Origin: CAYMLL01 sp964390645
GTDB lineage: Bacteria > Planctomycetota > UBA8108
Direction: 5' to 3'
DNA: 64,000 nt
NCBI GenBank assembly: GCA_964390645.1
Contig: CAYMLL010000002.1
Coordinates: 14,932-78,931 of the forward strand
Below the pieces are notes generated by a model. It did no database searches. It had not been told where the DNA came from and saw only the letters and a program-made list of their open reading frames with translations. Shown one piece after another: positions 1 through 8,680 of this stretch (positions within the stretch are counted from its first letter, which is position 1; each line of letters starts with the position of its first letter). The position numbers and the translations under genes are program-made.

Positions 1-789
1 GACGTGAAGATCCACTACGTCACGCTCGGCAAGGGCAAACCGATCCTCTTCATTCACGGCTTCCCCGACATCTGGTACTCGTTTCGCCACCAGATGCACA
101 CGCTGGCCACGGACTACCGGGCCACCGCAATGGACCTGCGCGGCTACAACAAGAGCGACAAGCCCGACGGCGTCGAACACTACGCCATACCCCACATCCT
201 GAGTGACGTGAAGGCCGTGGTCGACGATCTCGGCGGCAAGGTGACTCTCGTGGGCCACGACTGGGGAGGCGCGATCGCATGGCGTTTCGCGATGAAGCAC
301 CCGGACCGGCTCGAGCGCCTCGTGATCCTCAACCTCACACATCCCCGGGGTTACGCGGCCGTGGTCTCCAACCCCACCGAAGCACAGAAGGCCAACACCC
401 AGTATGCGCGCAACTTCGCGAAGTCGAAGCCCGACGGCAGCCCGGTGCCTGGACGCATCCTCGGTATCGGAGATCGCATGGGGCCGGTGGTCGCAAAGCA
501 CTATCGCGAGGCGCTCGGGCGATCTTCCTACGACGGAATGCTCAACTACTACCGGGCCAACTACAACAGGAAGAGGGGTGGTGAAACACCCAACATCACC
601 GTGCCCGTGCTGCAGTTCCACGGGCTGAAGGACACCGCGGTCGACAAGGACGGACTCAAGGGCACCTGGGACTGGATCGACAAGGACTACACGCTGGTCA
701 CCATCCCCAGCTCCGGCCACTTCGTGCAGTGGCAGGCAGCCGAGCTCGTCTCACAGACGATGAAGTCCTGGCTCAATGCCCGTGACTGA
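1..789 (+). CDS. alpha/beta hydrolase, epoxide hydrolase/dehalogenase type (5' end cut by window)
   Basis: This is the C-terminal 262 codons of an alpha/beta hydrolase. The frame is already open at base 1, and the first visible residues (D-V-K-I-H-Y-V-T) match the second strand of the fold, so the true start lies upstream; the GTG at 4 is only an internal codon. Numbered from that GTG, the oxyanion-hole motif HGFPD is at 18-22, the nucleophile elbow G-H-D-W-G-G puts Asp86 as nucleophile, and the catalytic His is about residue 239 in SSGHF. Asp in the elbow indicates ester-intermediate chemistry (epoxide hydrolase, haloalkane or fluoroacetate dehalogenase) rather than a Ser esterase. The substrate cannot be read from sequence. 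Confidence 0.85.
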   Translation, partial: DVKIHYVTLGKGKPILFIHGFPDIWYSFRHQMHTLATDYRATAMDLRGYNKSDKPDGVEHYAIPHILSDVKAVVDDLGGKVTLVGHDWGGAIAWRFAMKHPDRLERLVILNLTHPRGYAAVVSNPTEAQKANTQYARNFAKSKPDGSPVPGRILGIGDRMGPVVAKHYREALGRSSYDGMLNYYRANYNRKRGGETPNITVPVLQFHGLKDTAVDKDGLKGTWDWIDKDYTLVTIPSSGHFVQWQAAELVSQTMKSWLNARD

Positions 790-839
790 TCCGTCCACTC
801 GCCCGGGACAGGCTCCTCTTGTGGATGAGGCCCGGCCGG

Positions 840-2006
840 CTAGTAGCTCTTGGGCAGGCCCAGGACCTTCTCCGCCAGGTGACAGAGGATGAGCTGCTGA
901 CTCACCGGTGCCAGACGGGCGATCATGATCTCCCGGAACAGCCGCTCGACGTGATACTCCTTGGCGTAGCCCATCCCGCCGTGGGTGAGAACGGCACGCT
1001 CGCAGGCACGATAGCCGGCCTCGGCGCCCAGGTACTTGGCGGAGTTGGCGTGGGGGCCACACGGCTTGCCTTGCTCGTAGAGAGCAGCGGCGTGCAGACA
1101 CGTCAGATAGGCGGCTTCGAGCTCCATCCAGCTCTCGGCAAGCGGATGCTGGATGGCCTGGTTCTGACCGATCGGACGGCCGAAGACGATCCGGTCGCGG
1201 GCGTACTTGGCAGCTCGAGCGAGGGCGTTCCGGCCGATACCCACCGCCTCGATCCCGATCAGGACGCGCTCGGCGTTGAGGCTGTAGAGCAGATACTCGA
1301 ACCCACGCCCCTCCTCGCCGATACGGTCGCCCACAGGAACCGGCATGTGGTCGTAGAACACCTCGTTCGAGTCAACCGCAGCACGCCCCATCTTCGGGAT
1401 TCGGCGCACGTCAGCGTGGTCGCGGTCGAGATCGGTGTAGAACAGCGTCAGGCCTTCGGTCTTCCTTGACACCCGGTTCAAGGGCGTGGTTCGGGCGAGC
1501 AACATGACCTTGTCGGCGACCTGGGCAGTCGAGGTCCAGACCTTCTTGCCAAAGATCACGTAGTGGTCACCATCGCGCACCGCCGACGTCTTGATCTCGG
1601 TGGTGTTCAGTCCCGCATCAGGCTCGGTGACGCCGAAGCAGGTCTTCTCCCGCCCGTCGATCAACGGCGGCAGCCATCGCTCTCTCTGCTCATCGCTCGC
1701 GAATCGCACGATCGGAGAGGGCCCGAAGATGTTGATGTGGACAGCCGAGGCGGCGCTCTGGGCGCCCGACGACCGGCCGATCTCGTGCATCACGAGGGCC
1801 GCTTCAACCAGCCCCAGGCCGCTGCCACCGTGTTTCTCGGGCATCGCGATGCCGAGAACCCCGACCTCGGCCATCGCCCGGAAGAAGTCGTGAGGAAACT
1901 CCTGAGACTGATCGAGCGCATACCAGTAATCGTCGTCGAAGCGCCGGCATGCGTCCGCGACGCTCTCGGCGATGGCTTCCTGTGCAGGCTCGAGAGTGAA
2001 ATCCAC
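840..2006 (-). CDS. acyl-CoA dehydrogenase
   Basis: This 388-residue protein is a full-length FAD-dependent acyl-CoA dehydrogenase that would make the alpha,beta double bond in a CoA thioester. The order is family-typical: an N-terminal helical domain, the FAD/substrate signature around 125-133 (FGVTEPDAG), a middle beta domain, and a C-terminal helical domain with FGRPIGQNQAIQ and GGMGYAKEYHVERLFRE. The usual C-terminal base (the E of EGT in medium/short-chain enzymes) is missing; the sequence there reads ARLAPVSQQ. Glu246 in LNAERVL sits where isovaleryl-CoA and long-chain enzymes carry their base, so I infer it is the catalytic residue. It converges on the hydrolase gene upstream in the window. 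The chain-length preference is unknown. Confidence 0.93.
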   Translation of the reverse strand: MDFTLEPAQEAIAESVADACRRFDDDYWYALDQSQEFPHDFFRAMAEVGVLGIAMPEKHGGSGLGLVEAALVMHEIGRSSGAQSAASAVHINIFGPSPIVRFASDEQRERWLPPLIDGREKTCFGVTEPDAGLNTTEIKTSAVRDGDHYVIFGKKVWTSTAQVADKVMLLARTTPLNRVSRKTEGLTLFYTDLDRDHADVRRIPKMGRAAVDSNEVFYDHMPVPVGDRIGEEGRGFEYLLYSLNAERVLIGIEAVGIGRNALARAAKYARDRIVFGRPIGQNQAIQHPLAESWMELEAAYLTCLHAAALYEQGKPCGPHANSAKYLGAEAGYRACERAVLTHGGMGYAKEYHVERLFREIMIARLAPVSQQLILCHLAEKVLGLPKSY

Positions 2007-2033
2007 TGAATGAAAGCGCCCCCCGCGCGCCGC

Positions 2034-2492
2034 CTACTTGCCGCCCTTGCTTTCCTCGCTCTGCTTCGGCTGGCGCGTGAAGCCGCCCACCTTGTTCAGC
2101 CGGCTTATATCGACCGGGCCCTTGAACACCTCGGCGAAGCGTCTGCCGAACGCCCGGAGATGCGGCTGAGCCCCGTGAGTCTTCAAGGTCTCCACGGAGT
2201 CGAAGCACTCGTAGAACACGACCTTGTCAGGCTCCTTCTCGTAGCGGTGCGCGACGTACGTCAGCACCCCCGGCTCCTTCTCCTCGACGGCCCTGGTCAG
2301 CTTGCCGAGCAGGTCGACAGCCTCCTTCTCCTTGCCGTCCTGAATGCTGAAGCTGGCTATCTGGGTGATCCACTTGGACTCGTCGGTTGCCGCGGAGGCG
2401 GTACGGGAGAAGCCGAACATCGTTCCCGCACCAGCCGCCATGGCGGCGCCGGTCATGAAAACATCCCTGCGACTCGGCGTGTCGTGTGACAT
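2034..2492 (-). CDS. Tat-exported antibiotic-biosynthesis-monooxygenase (ABM) domain protein
   Basis: This is a 152-residue protein. Residues 6-13 (PSRRDVFM) form a twin-arginine motif followed by an Ala/Gly/Met-rich hydrophobic stretch ending near AASA, so folded export is predicted. The mature part is a dimeric alpha/beta-barrel (ABM) domain: WITQIASFSIQDGKEKE opens it, then YVAHRYEKEPDKVVFYECF and PHLRAFGRRFAEVF. The ABM fold covers quinol monooxygenases and heme-degrading enzymes; none of those activities is proven here. It lies 27 nt upstream of the acyl-CoA dehydrogenase on the same strand, so co-transcription is likely, although an exported protein beside a cytosolic enzyme is unusual. 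Confidence 0.82.
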   Translation of the reverse strand: MSHDTPSRRDVFMTGAAMAAGAGTMFGFSRTASAATDESKWITQIASFSIQDGKEKEAVDLLGKLTRAVEEKEPGVLTYVAHRYEKEPDKVVFYECFDSVETLKTHGAQPHLRAFGRRFAEVFKGPVDISRLNKVGGFTRQPKQSEESKGGK

Positions 2493-3107
2493 CGTTGAGA
2501 CCCTTCGAATTGCTGGGAGAACGACGCGATCGAGGACCGTTCACGCCGGTGTGGCATACGTGGTCGTTGTAGCCAGTGGATCAGCTCGAGGCAAGGAAAT
2601 AGGCGAGCCGGGACTCGCGTCGGAGTCATCACCAACAACATGACACTCATGTCATCACAACGACGCCGGGTGCGTCGCCAGCTCCCTCGATGTTGCCTCC
2701 GATGTATCAGCAGTATCACGATCGCGCGAACTCCTACGTCACTCCCGTACGGACCGCATCGACGACTCCGCTCTGTCTCCGTACTTGGCGTGGCGAGCCA
2801 CGAAAGCTGTCCGTCATGAGGTCGAGCTCGGTCACTCGATCCTGAGGAGCCCGGTGAATCGTCCGCTCCCATCGCTACAAGGACGAAGGGCGCGGCACGA
2901 AGCACCGCGCTCTCGACGCAAGCGAGGCGCCAGAGATCCGAGGCCCCGCGAGATCCTCGGCGAGTCGCCCGGCCATCCTGCCGGTGAGCCAGGAAGAACA
3001 CCGTTCACCTCGTCGAGCAACGTCAGCGACGACAACCCGTACGGCCTCGGGGACTGCCTCGCCGGACGCGCGCAAGGAGGAAACCGATGTGTCGACGTGA
3101 AAGAACG
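2493..3107. other. gene-free spacer
   Basis: I find no convincing gene in these 615 bases. Open frames here are short, rich in Arg/Ser and lack family motifs. The promoter of the minus-strand ABM gene should lie in the first part. A 6-bp inverted repeat (ATGACA, 4 nt, TGTCAT) occurs at 2640-2655, too far upstream to assign as an operator. Confidence 0.5.
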
Positions 3108-4469
3108 CTAGCGGCGCTCCCGGGGAACGGGCGCCTCCGTACGTTTCGCTTCCGGGTTGGTCGAATCCGGCGCGTCGGACAGCTGCGACTTCACGAACGA
3201 CGCATCACGAACCACCGTCGCCCGGCGAAATCCCGTTTGCCACCGAGCGTCGACGACACCGCTCCCCACGACTCGCGAGTTCGCGATCACGGTGTCGAAG
3301 TCGGTGCCCGTCCTCTTGCCCTTGTCGTGGTGCATCTTGACCAGGAATTTTCCCGACGGGAGCGCCGGACTGTCGGTCTTCTGGCTATCGATCATCAGAT
3401 AACCCTGCGCGTAGTCGCCGAGCTTTCTGCTACGCAACATGACGAACGAGCTGACCGCGGCCGGTCGGTCCTGCCACTGGCCTTCTGCCCCCGGCTTCGG
3501 AGCGTGGACGGTGAGCATCCCCGTCTTCTTCTTCCAGCCGGCGGGAACGTGTGCCACACGCAGAAAGAACGCGGAGCCGGTGTACGTCGATCGGCGCGGC
3601 AGCGACTCCGCCGAGGGGTAGCGGCCCTTCACAATCGCGGCGTAGTCACGAAGCCAGCCGAGGAACGCCATGTGGTCGGTGTCGTCGAGGAACATCTTCT
3701 GTTCGCCGCCGTGCTCCGTGATGTTCAGCGGCTTCAGCAGGAGCTCGCTTTCCTCCGGTTTCTCGAGGCTGACAAGCTCTCGCTCGACCAAGGCGAGAAG
3801 CGTTGCCCGCGGGTCAGGCTTGAGCCACCCGAGCTTCTCCGCACCGTATTCCTCCACGAGGTTCGGGTAACGGGACCCACTGTCCGTATGGCAGCTGTCG
3901 CAACGGAAGCGGAGGGACCAGACCTTCCGCGAGAACGACTCGACCAAGCCGTCGAGGAGACCGTGGCGAATCACCTCGTCCGGGATCTTCGGCTTCGCGA
4001 GCTTCGATCGGTCCAGTGGCCGTGCGTTCCGGAGCTTCCGATCCTTCACCGAAGCCTCGATCCACGCCGTGAACGACTCGAGCTCGGCCTTACGTGTGCT
4101 CTCGTGGACGAGGTCCGCCTCCCCCTTCTCCTGAGGTCGTTTGTTGATCAGTCGCAGGATCCTGGACTTCCCGGGGCGTTCAAGGTCGAGCAACCCCTGG
4201 TCCCGGAGTGACCGGAACGTCTCCTCGTGGGACGACAGGATGTAGTCCTTGAGGTCGACGGGGCCCAGGTGACACTGGACGCAGCTCGACCGCTCTTGCG
4301 AACGGAAGATCGGCAGGATACGTGCCTCGAAGATCCGATCCGGTGACTCCGGATCCCCTTCCGCCACCGGGACCTCGGCCGCCGCCGAGGCAGGAAGCAG
4401 CACGCCGACGAGCATCGTCACCAGAAGCCCGCCGCTCGCGCGCCGAAGACGTCGAACTCGTCGTGCCAT
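3108..4469 (-). CDS. secreted di-heme (two CXXCH) cytochrome c-like protein
   Basis: A longer open frame exists upstream, but the ATG at 4469 is chosen: it follows a GGAG site and begins a signal peptide (Arg-rich start, LLVTMLVGVLL, cleavage near ASAAAE). The 453-residue product has two c-type heme motifs, C63-V-Q-C66-H67 and C190-D-S-C193-H194, each in a segment resembling planctomycete-type cytochrome domains (ILPIFRSQERSSCVQCH). Between and after them are charged helical stretches and a C-terminal beta-rich region of about 150 residues that I do not recognise. It would be a periplasmic or surface electron-transfer or heme-binding protein. It lies downstream of the FG-GAP fusion gene on the same strand, with a 287-nt spacer. 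Confidence 0.78.
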   Translation of the reverse strand: MARRVRRLRRASGGLLVTMLVGVLLPASAAAEVPVAEGDPESPDRIFEARILPIFRSQERSSCVQCHLGPVDLKDYILSSHEETFRSLRDQGLLDLERPGKSRILRLINKRPQEKGEADLVHESTRKAELESFTAWIEASVKDRKLRNARPLDRSKLAKPKIPDEVIRHGLLDGLVESFSRKVWSLRFRCDSCHTDSGSRYPNLVEEYGAEKLGWLKPDPRATLLALVERELVSLEKPEESELLLKPLNITEHGGEQKMFLDDTDHMAFLGWLRDYAAIVKGRYPSAESLPRRSTYTGSAFFLRVAHVPAGWKKKTGMLTVHAPKPGAEGQWQDRPAAVSSFVMLRSRKLGDYAQGYLMIDSQKTDSPALPSGKFLVKMHHDKGKRTGTDFDTVIANSRVVGSGVVDARWQTGFRRATVVRDASFVKSQLSDAPDSTNPEAKRTEAPVPRERR

Positions 4470-4756
4470 GGAATGACTCCGCACCGAGCGCCTCAAACAG
4501 GTCTCAGCATCGCACAGAGGTACGTTCGGAGCAACGCTCGAGCCACCAGGGACGGCACGACGAGACCGGGACGAAAGGAGCCGTACGCGCGCCCCTCGAG
4601 CAACCCATCGACGACACGAACGCTGCCGAGACCCGATATCACCCGCGATGACGGCCGAGCTCACACGACAAGCCCGGTGCCCCGGCCCCGGGACGCCCCG
4701 CGACAGGAGAATCCTGCAAGGCGTTACCGGCGAGGACCGGCAGCATCTCGCCGTAC

Positions 4757-7588
4757 TCAATCCGCCACGCTGCTCGTAACAGCCCTGATGAACCTCGGGT
4801 GGTACTTCCCGAAGTTCTTTCCTGCCGTCAGACGCGTCATGGTGATCACGAGAGCCTTCTCCAGATCGACCCTCAGCGTGCACGAAGAATAGGAGCCGTG
4901 ACCGATGGTGCGCTGGCTGAGCCCGTTTCCACGAAACCACGTCAGACCGACTCCCCATGTCACCTTCGTATCGGGGCCCAGGAGCTTGTCCAGCTTCCGT
5001 GGCAGCATCTGCTGGAACGTCTCCTCGCTGAAGAACCGGAGGTTTCCGTAAGCTCCACGGTTGGCCAGCATCTGTCCGACCCTCGCCAGGTCGTACGCGT
5101 TGGACCATGACATCGCCGAGCCATCGACCGATTCGATCGACTCACAACCGAGCGGACCGAAGAGATACCGCTGGTACAGACGGGGAAGCGCCAGGCCGGT
5201 CAACTGTTCCAGGGCTTTCAGGCCAATCGCGATGCTCGTGCCGTTGTATCGAAACTGCTTCCCGATTCCCAGATACGGATAGGCCTCACCATAAACGTGC
5301 TCGAGATCGTTCCAGGGATCGGTGAAGTGGCCATCCATGTCCGCTGTATGTGTGAACAGGTGGTGAAATGTGACCGGAGTCTCCACATGCTCGTCTTGAA
5401 ACTCCGGCAGCACCTTGCCCACCGGATCGTCGAGGCTGATGATGCCCTGATCCACGAACGTCATCAGCAGGGACCCTGACAGGGCCTTCGATATCGAATA
5501 CACGACGTGCTTGGTGGCCGTCGTGATCGGTTCGCCCCTCCTCGATCCGTAAGCACGATCGAGGAACACCACGCCGTTCCGTGCCACACACACGTTGAAT
5601 GGCTGGTCGGAGTCGTTGGCCCATTCCTCGAGCACGGCATGAATCTCGCTGGTCGCTCCGGGTTTCATCCCCGCTTCGATCTCCGTACCTTCTCGCAACA
5701 CGGGCGCGTTCAACCCATCGACCGCCAGGGGACACTCGACCTTCTCCGAAAAACGTTCGGCGTTGCCGTTGAGCTTTCGCTTCAGCTCCAGCCACCATTG
5801 CCGATCCTTCGTCACGGCGCTGTCCAGTCGCGACACGGCCCCTTGCTGCGAACCCGTCTCGTCGATACCGGCCAGTAGAACCGCGAAGGCGTGAGACCGC
5901 CCGATGTCGCGTCCGATCGCGGACGAAACGTAGTCGTTTACACTCTGCTCCTGGTGGCGCCGCTTCACCTCGGCCACGCCGGTGGCCGGCGGAAACGCCA
6001 GCTCAACCTGGAACTGATCGTCACGAAGTGAAAGACGTCGCGGCGACTTGTAGAGGGTGCGAAATCGCGTGTAGACCCTCCCGTCCTCGGCCTTGATCCT
6101 CACGACCGCTCCGTAGCGACCCGCGGTTGTCGCCTCATCCACGACCTCGTAGTCCCTGGAATAGAAGGTCACGTCGATTTCGTAATCCCCCAGCAGCCGA
6201 CGAGCCTGGTCGGGTCGGAGAAAGTCGCATGACGGGAATGATCCGCTCCGCGAGAAGACACTCGGCTGAAACGCGAACTCGGCGTTCAGCAGCGGCCTGG
6301 CTCGATTGGCCGCAGAAAGGAACCCGGTCGTGACGGTGAGATTCTCGTAGACGTAAGCTCGATCCCGGCCGCCGGCCGCGAGGTCGAGGTCGCCGTCAAG
6401 ATCGATGTCCGCGAGCACTGCTTCGTGAACCGGACCGGTGGTCTTGACTGACCACGCCGGCTCTGCGGCGAGCTTTCCGTCCTTGCTCCGATACAGGAAG
6501 ACCATGCCGCCACTGGCATAGTCGGCGGCGATGACGTCATCGTCCCCGTCGTTGTCGACGTCACCGAACTGGAACGCATGAAAGAGGGTCCTGGGCGAGC
6601 TCTTCCACCGGACCTGCATGATCGCCGAGTCGTCTTGACGGACCAGCTGCAAGCTCGTGCCAAAGCCTCCCCACGCTCCCTTCGCGCAGAACAGCTCCGG
6701 CTGACCATCCCGGTCGAGATCATGCAGATAGTGCCGCTGAGTCCAGCGGTTCTCCTTGTCCTCGTAGACCACCGTTCCCCTGTCGAACACATTGTCCGAG
6801 TTGCTGTAGACCACCGTCTTTCCCGACGGGTAGTGCGCTACGATGTCGAGGTCCCCGTCGCCATCGTAGTCGGCGAAAATAGCCGCCTCGGAGTATTCGG
6901 AGTGTCCGATCTTCAGGGTGGGTTCCTTCGCCGGCGTTCCGGTCGTGTTCTCGAACAGCGCAACACCCATGATCGGTTTGCCGCTTGCCATCACCATGTC
7001 GTAGTCGCCGTCCTGATCGAAATCACCGAAATCGATCTGGTTCGCGTTCGTGATGATGGCGGTCTCCCAGCTTGGCGCCGCGTCGAACTTGCCCCGCCTG
7101 TTGAAGTAGAGCGTGCAATGGCTCTCGTGTGTGCCGGCCAGGTCCATCCAACCGTCGCGATTGAAGTCGATCACATCGATATGATCGCAATCGGTGGTCT
7201 CGTTCGACTCCCACACGGGTTCCTTCGACAAGGTACCGGCCCGATTCCGATACAGGGCCCAGCGCTTCGGACCGGACAGGGATGTCAGGAAATCCGTGTA
7301 TCCATCACGGTCGAAATCGATGAACCGGGCGATGCCGTCGCCTCCCGACACGGTCGTGCCGCTGCTCCAGATCGGCCTGGAGGAGAAGATGTCCTCGGCT
7401 CGTGCCGAACCCGGGATCATGAGCGCGAGAAGGGCGGCGAACCACGTAAGCCTGCTCCGTCTGGCGTGCGTACACGTGCCGGGGTCCTTGCCGAGAAATC
7501 GTCTCCTGCTGACGTGCTGCATGAAACCTGGTGCGGCCATCGTTGGACTCAGCCTCTCGTGGATCGTGCTGGTGAAATCCTCGATCAC
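4757..7588 (-). CDS. secreted FG-GAP/VCBS repeat protein fused to a beta-lactamase-type serine hydrolase
   Basis: The product is 943 residues. The N-terminus carries both a Tat-like SRRRFLG (27-33) and, further on, RRSRLTWFAALLALMIPGSARA, which is the likelier signal core; starts at Met17 or Met23 are possible. Residues 90-405 hold seven D-x-D/N-x-D-G calcium loops (near 91, 141, 189, 240, 290, 343 and 394), fitting a seven-bladed FG-GAP-type propeller. An unassigned beta-rich linker (about 430-640) follows. The C-terminal 650-943 is a class C/family VIII serine hydrolase: S698-I-S-K701, Y781-N-G and H897-G-S. The SxxK nucleophile is intact; the second and third motifs deviate from YxN and K/HTG. 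It probably cleaves an ester or peptide bond outside the cytoplasm while bound through the propeller (inference). Confidence 0.85.
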   Translation of the reverse strand: MIEDFTSTIHERLSPTMAAPGFMQHVSRRRFLGKDPGTCTHARRSRLTWFAALLALMIPGSARAEDIFSSRPIWSSGTTVSGGDGIARFIDFDRDGYTDFLTSLSGPKRWALYRNRAGTLSKEPVWESNETTDCDHIDVIDFNRDGWMDLAGTHESHCTLYFNRRGKFDAAPSWETAIITNANQIDFGDFDQDGDYDMVMASGKPIMGVALFENTTGTPAKEPTLKIGHSEYSEAAIFADYDGDGDLDIVAHYPSGKTVVYSNSDNVFDRGTVVYEDKENRWTQRHYLHDLDRDGQPELFCAKGAWGGFGTSLQLVRQDDSAIMQVRWKSSPRTLFHAFQFGDVDNDGDDDVIAADYASGGMVFLYRSKDGKLAAEPAWSVKTTGPVHEAVLADIDLDGDLDLAAGGRDRAYVYENLTVTTGFLSAANRARPLLNAEFAFQPSVFSRSGSFPSCDFLRPDQARRLLGDYEIDVTFYSRDYEVVDEATTAGRYGAVVRIKAEDGRVYTRFRTLYKSPRRLSLRDDQFQVELAFPPATGVAEVKRRHQEQSVNDYVSSAIGRDIGRSHAFAVLLAGIDETGSQQGAVSRLDSAVTKDRQWWLELKRKLNGNAERFSEKVECPLAVDGLNAPVLREGTEIEAGMKPGATSEIHAVLEEWANDSDQPFNVCVARNGVVFLDRAYGSRRGEPITTATKHVVYSISKALSGSLLMTFVDQGIISLDDPVGKVLPEFQDEHVETPVTFHHLFTHTADMDGHFTDPWNDLEHVYGEAYPYLGIGKQFRYNGTSIAIGLKALEQLTGLALPRLYQRYLFGPLGCESIESVDGSAMSWSNAYDLARVGQMLANRGAYGNLRFFSEETFQQMLPRKLDKLLGPDTKVTWGVGLTWFRGNGLSQRTIGHGSYSSCTLRVDLEKALVITMTRLTAGKNFGKYHPRFIRAVTSSVAD

Positions 7589-8186
7589 TGTTCAGCGTGC
7601 GAACCCGTGCCGGGTCACCGGGTGAAACCAGCGGCAGACAACGTTCCGACAGAGCAGCGTGCTCGCGTCTGGCGATCGTGCAAACGGAACCGGAAACCAC
7701 GGTGAGAAGCCACAGATTCTAACGCCGGTGCGCGTTCCGGTCGAGGCGCAGCGCGGATCACGAAGGTCTGGCACCGGACTCAGGCATGCGGACGCGTTCG
7801 CTCCCGGAAGGCTGCACACTTCCAGCCCGACGGAATCCTCCCGGACGGATCAGCACGCTTCTTGACTCACAGCCGGTAGTTGTAAGAACATCCGGACCTG
7901 GTGTTCCGCGACTGGCACCTCGACAAGGTCTGCCATGAAGACAAGAACACGAGTCAAGCGTCCTCGTTTCCCCGGAACGGCAAGGTCGGCTCCCTGCAGG
8001 ATTCCCGCTTGCACCCTGATACTCGACGGGAGTTCCGTCCCATCCGGCCGAATCCGCAGCGAAGAGACCGGGACGGAAGAGAGGGGCACCGAGCCTCTGA
8101 CCGAGCATGCGCCGCCGCTCGCCGCAGCCTGTCGATGGTGAGCTGTTACTGTCGATCCGGACGATTCTGCACGCAAGGAGACAAGC
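7589..8186. other. divergent intergenic region
   Basis: These 598 bases separate the minus-strand FG-GAP gene from the plus-strand DUF35 operon and should carry both promoters. I see no gene, RNA or clear repeat. The only clear signal is AAGGAG just before the DUF35 ATG at 8187. Confidence 0.5.
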
Positions 8187-8615
8187 ATGTCAGAGCAGGC
8201 GGAGGTCACCGGGCCACTTCCGGTCGTCAGCTGGCTCAAGCTACCTGCAGACGGTGATCCATATCTTGAAGGACACAAGTGTCAGGAGTGCGGCGCAATC
8301 TATCTCGGCGAGCGAGATCACTGCTCGAGCTGTGGGGCCCGGGACACGATGACCGTCACCGAGCTCTCCACCAGAGGTAAGCTGTACTCGTACAGCATCG
8401 TGTACCGGAGCTACCCGGGAATCGACGTGCCGTACATCTCGGCCATCGTGGACCTGGAAGGCGGAGGCACGGTCAAGGGCAACCTGATCAACGTCGACCC
8501 CGACCCCGACAAGATCGAGTTCGATATGGCGGTTGACGTCGTGTTTCAGGACGCGCTCGGTCGCAAGGACGGGGACGGCAACAGCTATATCAGCTACTTC
8601 TTTCAACCAGCCTAG
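8187..8615 (+). CDS. DUF35 OB-fold/zinc-ribbon protein, thiolase partner
   Basis: This 142-residue protein has the DUF35 layout: an N-terminal rubredoxin-like zinc ribbon (C32-x2-C35 and C46-x2-C49) and a C-terminal OB-fold (GKLYSYSIVYRSYPG to VVFQDA). Such proteins bind acyl-CoA and form complexes with SCP-x-type thiolases. The next gene, 65 nt downstream, is exactly such a thiolase, so the pair probably works as one enzyme. AAGGAG lies 8 nt before the ATG. All four zinc cysteines are present. Confidence 0.93.
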   Translation: MSEQAEVTGPLPVVSWLKLPADGDPYLEGHKCQECGAIYLGERDHCSSCGARDTMTVTELSTRGKLYSYSIVYRSYPGIDVPYISAIVDLEGGGTVKGNLINVDPDPDKIEFDMAVDVVFQDALGRKDGDGNSYISYFFQPA

Positions 8616-8680
8616 ATACCCGGCCAGCGAGGCCACAACACCACACGGCACGAAGCTCGGCAACGAAACAGGAGATACAC

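Noticed and set aside
2640..2655. ATGACA-CTCA-TGTCAT palindrome as an operator
   Set aside because: One 6-bp palindrome, about 150 nt from the nearest start and with no regulator gene nearby; chance is likely.
3074..4211. AAGGAGG followed by ATG at 3087 and a 374-codon plus-strand frame
   Set aside because: The ribosome-like site is good, but the frame is antisense to the CXXCH gene and has no protein character.
4757..7588. Beta-lactam resistance enzyme
   Set aside because: Motifs deviate from beta-lactamases and the protein is fused to a propeller; resistance is not supported.
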